NCBI RefSeq assembly: GCF_029212645.1
Contig: NZ_JARGND010000030.1
Location: forward strand, 1-41,294
From: Vannielia sp.
GTDB taxonomy: Bacteria; Pseudomonadota; Alphaproteobacteria; Rhodobacterales; Rhodobacteraceae
Reading direction: 5' to 3'
Length of the DNA: 41,294 nucleotides
Shown here: positions 39,011 to 41,294 of the stretch, in pieces
Numbering within the stretch: the stretch's first letter is position 1
Layout: the number at the start of each line of letters is the position of its first letter
The notes under the pieces: model-generated
The model's input: the letters and a program-made list of their open reading frames with translations, nothing else
Databases searched by the model: none
Told to the model about the DNA's origin: nothing
Translations under genes and position numbers: made by a program

Positions 39011-41294
39011 ATGGCTGAATTCGGCAAGATTCTTATCGCGAACCGGGGCGAAATCGCCATTCGCGTCATGCGGGCTGCCAATGAGCTGGGCAAGAAAACG
39101 GTCGCGGTTTATGCCGAGGAAGACAAGCTTAGCCTGCACCGGTTCAAGGCGGATGAGGCCTATCGCATCGGTGAAAATCTGGGGCCGGTTGCCGCCTATC
39201 TTTCGATCGAGGAAATCATCCGGGTCGCCAAGATGTCAGGCGCGGACGCGATCCATCCGGGCTATGGGCTGCTCTCAGAAAACCCAGCCTTTGTAGATGC
39301 TTGCGAGGCCGAGGGCATCAAGTTTATCGGGCCGAGAGCCGAGACGATGCGCGCCCTTGGCGACAAGGCCAGTGCCCGCCGGGTTGCCATTGAGGCCGGC
39401 GTTCCGGTGATCCCGGCGACCGGGGTGCTGGGCGACGATATGGACGACATCGCGCGCCAGGCCGAAGAGGTTGGCTACCCGCTGATGCTCAAGGCCAGTT
39501 GGGGCGGCGGCGGGCGCGGGATGCGGCCGATCTACGGCCCCGATGAATTGAAGGACAAAGTGCTTGAAGGCCGCCGCGAGGCGGAAGCCGCCTTTGGCAA
39601 CGGCGAGGGCTATCTCGAAAAAATGATCACCCGCGCCCGCCACGTTGAGGTGCAGGTTCTGGGGGACAGCCACGGCCAGATTTACCACCTGTGGGAGCGC
39701 GATTGCTCGGTGCAGCGGCGCAACCAAAAGGTGGTAGAGCGCGCGCCTGCCCCCTATCTCTCTGAAACCCAACGTGAAAAACTGTGCAACCTCGGCAAGA
39801 AGATTTGCGAGCATGTGCATTATGAATGTGCGGGCACCGTTGAGTTCCTGATGGATATGGAGAGCGGGGATTTCTACTTCATCGAGGTGAACCCCCGCGT
39901 GCAGGTTGAGCACACCGTCACCGAAGAGGTGACCGGCATTGATATCGTGCAGGCCCAGATCAAGGTGGCCGAGGGCAAAACCCTGACCGCCGCCACCGGC
40001 ATCGCCTCGCAGTATGATGTGCAGCTACACGGCCACGCGCTGCAATGCCGCATCACCACCGAAGACCCGCTGAACAATTTCATCCCCGATTATGGCCGCA
40101 TCACCGCGTATCGTGGGGCCACCGGCATGGGCATCCGGCTCGATGGCGGCACCGCCTATTCCGGCGCGGTGATCACCCGTTACTACGACTCGCTGCTCGA
40201 AAAGGTCACCGCCTGGGCCCCCACCCCCGAGGCCGCGATTGCCCGGATGGACCGCGCCCTGCGCGAGTTTCGCATTCGTGGGGTGAGCACCAATATCGCC
40301 TTTGTCGAGAACCTGTTGAAGCATCCGACCTTCCTCAACAACGAATACAGCACCACCTTTATTGATGAAACGCCCGCGTTGTTTGATTTCAAGCCGCGCC
40401 GTGACCGGGCCACCAAGATCCTGCGCTACGTGGCCGATATCAGCGTCAACGGCCACCCGGAGGCCGCCCCCGAAACCCGCCCCGCCGATACCAAGCCTCC
40501 GGTACCGCCCGCCAGCCGCGCCGAGCCTGCGGTCGGCACGCGCAACCTGCTGGAGCAGAAGGGGGCCAAGGCCGTGGCCGATTGGATGAAGGCGCAAAAG
40601 CAGCTTCTCATCACCGACACCACCATGCGCGACGGCCACCAGAGCCTGCTGGCAACCCGGATGCGCTCAATCGACATGATCCGCGTGGCCCCGGCCTATG
40701 CCGCCAACCTGCCGCAGTTGTTCTCGGTTGAGTGCTGGGGCGGCGCGACCTTTGATGTGGCCTACCGCTTCTTGCAGGAATGCCCCTGGCAGCGCCTGCG
40801 CGATATCCGCGCCGCCATGCCCAACATCATGACGCAAATGCTGCTGCGTGCCTCCAATGGCGTTGGCTACACCAATTACCCCGACAATGTGGTGCAAAGC
40901 TTTGTAGCCCGCGCCGCCGCCAGCGGGGTGGATGTGTTTCGAGTGTTTGACAGCCTCAACTGGGTGGAAAACATGCGCGTCGCGATGGATGCGGTCGGCG
41001 AGTCGGGCAAGATTTGCGAAGGCACGATCTGCTACACAGGCGATCTGCTCAACCCCAACCGCGCCAAGTATGATGTGAAATACTACGTTGAAATGGCCAG
41101 GGATCTTGAGAAGGCTGGCGCACATGTGCTGGGCCTCAAGGACATGGCCGGCCTGCTGAAACCCGCCGCCGCCTCGGTGCTGATCCCGGCGTTGAAGGAT
41201 GCGGTTGATCTGCCCATCCATTTCCACACCCACGACACGGCGGGCATTGCCTGCGGCACCATCCTTGCGGCCTCGGCGGCCGGGGTTGATGCGG
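39011..41294 (+). CDS. pyc: Pyruvate carboxylase, 5' part (runs off the window)
   Basis: Carboxylates pyruvate to oxaloacetate with biotin and ATP. The first 761 residues are present of the roughly 1,150 usual. The biotin carboxylase domain (about 1-455) shows KILIANRGEIAIRV, HPGYGLLSENP, the ATP-grasp loop KASWGGGGRGM, and EVNPRVQVEHTVTEE. After a Pro/Ala linker (about 485-505) the carboxyltransferase domain starts LLITDTTMRDGHQSLLATRMR, with FSVECWGGATFDVAYRFL and the metal-binding HFHTHDTAG near the window end. The ATG at 39011 is right for MAEFGKILIANRG; an ATG at 39006 is out of frame. The biotinyl domain is beyond the window. Confidence 0.96.
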   Translation, partial: MAEFGKILIANRGEIAIRVMRAANELGKKTVAVYAEEDKLSLHRFKADEAYRIGENLGPVAAYLSIEEIIRVAKMSGADAIHPGYGLLSENPAFVDACEAEGIKFIGPRAETMRALGDKASARRVAIEAGVPVIPATGVLGDDMDDIARQAEEVGYPLMLKASWGGGGRGMRPIYGPDELKDKVLEGRREAEAAFGNGEGYLEKMITRARHVEVQVLGDSHGQIYHLWERDCSVQRRNQKVVERAPAPYLSETQREKLCNLGKKICEHVHYECAGTVEFLMDMESGDFYFIEVNPRVQVEHTVTEEVTGIDIVQAQIKVAEGKTLTAATGIASQYDVQLHGHALQCRITTEDPLNNFIPDYGRITAYRGATGMGIRLDGGTAYSGAVITRYYDSLLEKVTAWAPTPEAAIARMDRALREFRIRGVSTNIAFVENLLKHPTFLNNEYSTTFIDETPALFDFKPRRDRATKILRYVADISVNGHPEAAPETRPADTKPPVPPASRAEPAVGTRNLLEQKGAKAVADWMKAQKQLLITDTTMRDGHQSLLATRMRSIDMIRVAPAYAANLPQLFSVECWGGATFDVAYRFLQECPWQRLRDIRAAMPNIMTQMLLRASNGVGYTNYPDNVVQSFVARAAASGVDVFRVFDSLNWVENMRVAMDAVGESGKICEGTICYTGDLLNPNRAKYDVKYYVEMARDLEKAGAHVLGLKDMAGLLKPAAASVLIPALKDAVDLPIHFHTHDTAGIACGTILAASAAGVDA

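Overview
The window is GC-rich chromosomal DNA (about 65-68% G+C in lines I counted) that looks like an alphaproteobacterium of the Rhodobacteraceae (Roseobacter/Paracoccus/Rhodobacter type). The grounds are the NasT-NasS-controlled nitrate assimilation operon, an anapleurotic pyruvate carboxylase, a DUF1127 gene followed by CCUCCUCCC-loop small RNAs of the Rhodobacter CcsR ('cuckoo') type, and intergenic elements containing CCCCGGGATATTT. The species cannot be named from the sequence alone.

Layout. 1-5137 (mostly minus strand): a tandem repeat, a DMT-family permease, a small membrane protein, prmA, a hexapeptide acetyltransferase, msrA and an MFS permease. 5431-19950 (plus): the nitrate assimilation block. 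It holds nasT (ANTAR RNA-binding antiterminator), nasS (cytoplasmic nitrate sensor), a leader with two hairpins and a terminator, then nrtA-nrtB-nrtC (ABC uptake), a GAF-repeat protein of unknown role, nirB-nirD (nitrite reductase), nasA (nitrate reductase), a TrpD2-like protein and cobA (siroheme methylase). 19961-24513 (minus): an SLC13/RCK permease, a YmdB-type phosphoesterase, a lower-GC methyltransferase and an SDR-fold protein lacking its catalytic Tyr and Lys. 24510-32230 (minus): the first half of the dcw cluster (mraZ-rsmH-ftsL-ftsI-murE-murF-mraY). 32231-33295: a 1 kb gene-free stretch with MraZ-box-like repeats and dense hairpins. 33296-34408: mrp. 34641-35245: a DUF1127 gene and four double-hairpin small RNAs. 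Then an NAD-dependent epimerase (+), uvrD (-), and pyc (+), which runs off the end.

How the parts work together. NasS should hold NasT when nitrate and nitrite are absent. Released NasT would bind the two hairpins before nrtA and prevent termination at 7341-7386. That would switch on uptake, reduction of nitrate to nitrite to ammonium, and part of siroheme synthesis as one transcript; most junctions in it overlap or are separated by only a few bases. The dcw genes are tightly coupled by ATGA/GTGA-type overlaps and probably respond to MraZ.

The most interesting elements are the four-copy CCUCCUCCC RNA array with its DUF1127 partner, the antiterminator leader, the unexplained GAF and TrpD2-like passengers of the nitrate operon, a cobA with what looks like a vestigial CysG N-terminus, and the unexplained 1 kb region between mraZ and mrp.
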